Shown here piece by piece: positions 5,201 to 6,302 of a stretch of 6,302 nt of DNA. Source of the stretch: Sulfuritalea sp. GTDB taxonomy: Bacteria > Pseudomonadota > Gammaproteobacteria > Burkholderiales > Rhodocyclaceae. Both the position numbers and the translations under genes were made by a program. The DNA lies in NCBI GenBank assembly GCA_022843505.1, contig JALHNN010000168.1:1-6302 (forward strand), given 5' to 3'. Each line of letters begins with the position of its first letter. The stretch's first letter is position 1. The notes beneath the pieces were generated by a model. The model was not told where the DNA came from. It did no database searches and saw only the letters and a list, made by a program, of their open reading frames with translations.

Positions 5201-6302
5201 TCCGATACTCCGGCGCGATGTCCTTCTTCTCCAGCTTCTTCCGCGCTTCGTCCAGCGTGGAAATGCGCAGGGAAGACGGGAAGATCTGGACCTGATTCTC
5301 CTCGCGGGTAAGCAGGGCGGCTTCTTCCAGCCAGGACACCGCCGTGCGTACGCGGGTATCGTCGGTGGCCGAATCGCGATGGAAGCCGCCGTCTTCGTCT
5401 TCGGCGAGAACTTCGCCGGGGGTGGCGATCAACTCACCGTCCCGGCTGCCACCTTTCCGCTTCTTTCCTTCAAGGTTTCTCAGCGAACGCAGGATGGCCT
5501 GGATTTCCTTCTGGGTCAGGCGCGACCGTGCCGACATGCCGAACTGGCGCTCGACATCTTCTGCCGTATAGAGCAAAACGCAGCGCGCCGCCATGCGATC
5601 GCGTCCGGCACGGCCGGCTTCCTGCAAGTAATTTTCCAGTGACCCAGGAATGTCTGCGTGGATCACGAGCCGCACATCGGGCTTGTCGATCCCCATGCCG
5701 AAGGCGTTGGTGGCAACGATGACGCGCAGACTGCCTTCGATGAAGGTCTTCTGAATGTTCTTCTTGGTTTCGGGCGGCAACTTGGCGTGAAAGCACCCAA
5801 CCGACCAGCCCTTGTGCTTGAGAAATTCAGCCACCTCCTCGGTCTGCAGCCGTGTCGCGCAATAGACGATCGCGCCACCGCTTTCGTCTTCCGGAAGATC
5901 AGCCTCCAGGATTTGATGGATGTGGGAGTACTTCTCGGCCGGACTGGTCGGGACGACACTGAAATCGAGATTGGTTCTGGTGGCGCCGCCATCGAAACAG
6001 CGCAGGTCGATGCCGACCCTATCCTTGAAATGCCCGACGATATCCGCGACGACATCGGGTTTGGCGGTAGCTGTCAGGCACAGCACGGGTGGGATCGGCT
6101 GGTCTCCAGCCTTTTCGCGGATGAAGCGGCTGACATAGCGATAATCCGGCCGGAAATCCTGCCCCCACTTGGAAAGGCAGTGCGCCTCATCGAGCACCCA
6201 GGCACCGATCTCACGTTGCGCCAGCACTTTGCGCAGTGTGCGGTTACGCAATTGCTCGGGTGAGACGATAAGAATGCCGATATCGCCGAGTCGCACACGG
6301 TC
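2298..6302 (-). CDS. RecQ-UvrD double helicase (RecQ family SF2 core fused to UvrD-type SF1 core), N-terminus outside window
   Basis: The frame runs from the right edge to TAG 2300-2298; 1,332 residues count from an internal GTG at 6296. The gene clearly begins beyond the edge, because RecQ motif I (Walker A) is missing. RecQ part: SPEQL, DEAH (36-39), aromatic loop KWGQDFRPDYR (43-53), TATA (75-78), VIVATNAFGMGIDKPDVR (192-209) and QEAGRAGRD (225-233). No cysteine cluster follows, so the usual RecQ zinc-binding subdomain is absent. Two winged-helix-like stretches lie at about 314-345 and 591-620. UvrD part: AGPGSGKT (728-735), ALAYNRHAAVQIRQRL, VDEYQD (850-855), AVGDDDQNIYAF (883-894), SNYRST (918-923), TAHKAKGLEF (1131-1140) and YYVAMTRAR (1166-1174). 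All core motifs appear intact, so both motors should hydrolyse ATP and translocate 3' to 5' on DNA. A further domain, about 1187-1332, ends WEMIVPELVF. The role is repair or defence-linked DNA unwinding; the choice is inference. Confidence 0.92.
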   Translation of the reverse strand, partial: DRVRLGDIGILIVSPEQLRNRTLRKVLAQREIGAWVLDEAHCLSKWGQDFRPDYRYVSRFIREKAGDQPIPPVLCLTATAKPDVVADIVGHFKDRVGIDLRCFDGGATRTNLDFSVVPTSPAEKYSHIHQILEADLPEDESGGAIVYCATRLQTEEVAEFLKHKGWSVGCFHAKLPPETKKNIQKTFIEGSLRVIVATNAFGMGIDKPDVRLVIHADIPGSLENYLQEAGRAGRDRMAARCVLLYTAEDVERQFGMSARSRLTQKEIQAILRSLRNLEGKKRKGGSRDGELIATPGEVLAEDEDGGFHRDSATDDTRVRTAVSWLEEAALLTREENQVQIFPSSLRISTLDEARKKLEKKDIAPEYRKSLLAIIAALIDAPADDGISTDELMVASGLSSDKLRAAFYDLESMGLASNDTALTAYVHVAVENSSKKRFEHAASLEAALISLLREQHPDLSRGEASVLHLRHTNQSLKDSGHPTALPEKLRQLLSSLAADGRDDDEGRGSLKLRRIDAESVSVELQREWSALDATAKRRRAAAGCLLEHLLTCLPSGARGVDQLAETTLGKLLAALESDLVLKAEKAITPKLLDRALLWLHEQEIIRLNKGLAVFRPAMTIRLEPDWKKKFTQPDFAPLKLHYDEQVVQIHVMAEYVQRGLKEMAEALALTMDYFSLQRDEFMRRWLPDREKELTRQTTPESWRKIVEALNNKAQREIVSDERETTNVLVLAGPGSGKTRVLVHRIAYLIRARRENPHGILALAYNRHAAVQIRQRLGELIGGDARGVSVLTLHALAMRLVGASMLEQKVGADQDFFKKIIEQAVSLLKGDNLPPEEADEQRDRLLAGFRWILVDEYQDIAPEQYELISALAGRTRQDEDGRINLFAVGDDDQNIYAFNGASVEFIRRFEKDYAAKPAYLISNYRSTAHIITAANLMIAPAAHRMKMDHPIGIDAARAKQPAGGVWKSIDPVSQGRVQILPAGNDDQQQALAVMAEFERMSGLVPDWNWARCAVIGRAWKSLDPVRSYCELKGIPVQQADESSNGFWSLRETQNLIGWLRERPSQLIDAATIRQWLETKPDRQPGAHWWSYLREAIAEYSLEVGEAELPLDHFLEWLAEWGREARRRQTGLLLLTAHKAKGLEFDHVAVLDGDWARTAVDEDAYAPRRLYYVAMTRARKTLVLARFDRGHVLVDGLPNSPALLRRPPTVLPPLMPELANQYKRLGWGEINLDYSGTRPPADAIHRNIAALAVDDGLLLRQEKSGAWVLSNEQGAIVGKLSRAFAPPEGMLCIQARVVAIHVRLRKDVGEEHQARLSDQCEVWEMIVPELVFAPVST

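Noticed and set aside
5658..6263. A 201-codon plus-strand open frame opposite the RecQ part
   Set aside because: It is the antisense shadow of the RecQ helicase core, which carries all the family motifs.

Overview
The window reads as chromosomal DNA of a GC-rich proteobacterium. A betaproteobacterium, perhaps of the Rhodocyclales type, is the best guess. This rests on overall GC, the style of the AmtB C-terminus and the styles of the helicase proteins; it is an inference, not a database result.

Layout: (1) 1-422, plus strand, is the 3' end of an Amt-family ammonium transporter gene, the only housekeeping gene here. (2) 423-616 holds no gene I can support, except that its end carries a promoter- and operator-like region with three GTACT repeats. 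(3) 617-1065, plus strand, is a Phd/YefM-type antitoxin followed, with a 4-bp overlap, by the 5' part of a PIN-domain toxin. The toxin frame stops after 61 residues, so this looks like a broken toxin-antitoxin pair with an intact antitoxin. (4) 1062-1859, minus strand, is one open frame built from two unrelated pieces: the N-terminal phospholipase-D-like (PLD) domain of a large SNF2-type helicase, and an internal piece of an Eco57I/PglX-like adenine DNA methyltransferase. It is best read as a deletion scar of a former helicase-methyltransferase locus. (5) 1860-2297 has no intact gene. It hides a decayed minus-strand reading frame (about 1901-2170), a three-half-site inverted array (2169-2195) and an imperfect hairpin (2222-2270). 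(6) 2298-6302, minus strand, is most of a very large protein that joins a RecQ-type SF2 helicase to a UvrD-type SF1 helicase. Its N-terminus lies beyond the window edge.

Taken together, everything right of the amt gene looks like an accessory or genome-defence region: a toxin-antitoxin pair, a PLD-helicase, an adenine methyltransferase and a RecQ-UvrD double helicase. The left part (about 880-2200) is a mosaic of truncated genes, while the RecQ-UvrD frame is intact across its whole visible length. The minus-strand pieces (RecQ-UvrD, the decayed frame, PLD-helicase, methyltransferase) are co-oriented and may descend from one operon. I see no RNA genes, CRISPR array, complete insertion sequence or replication origin.
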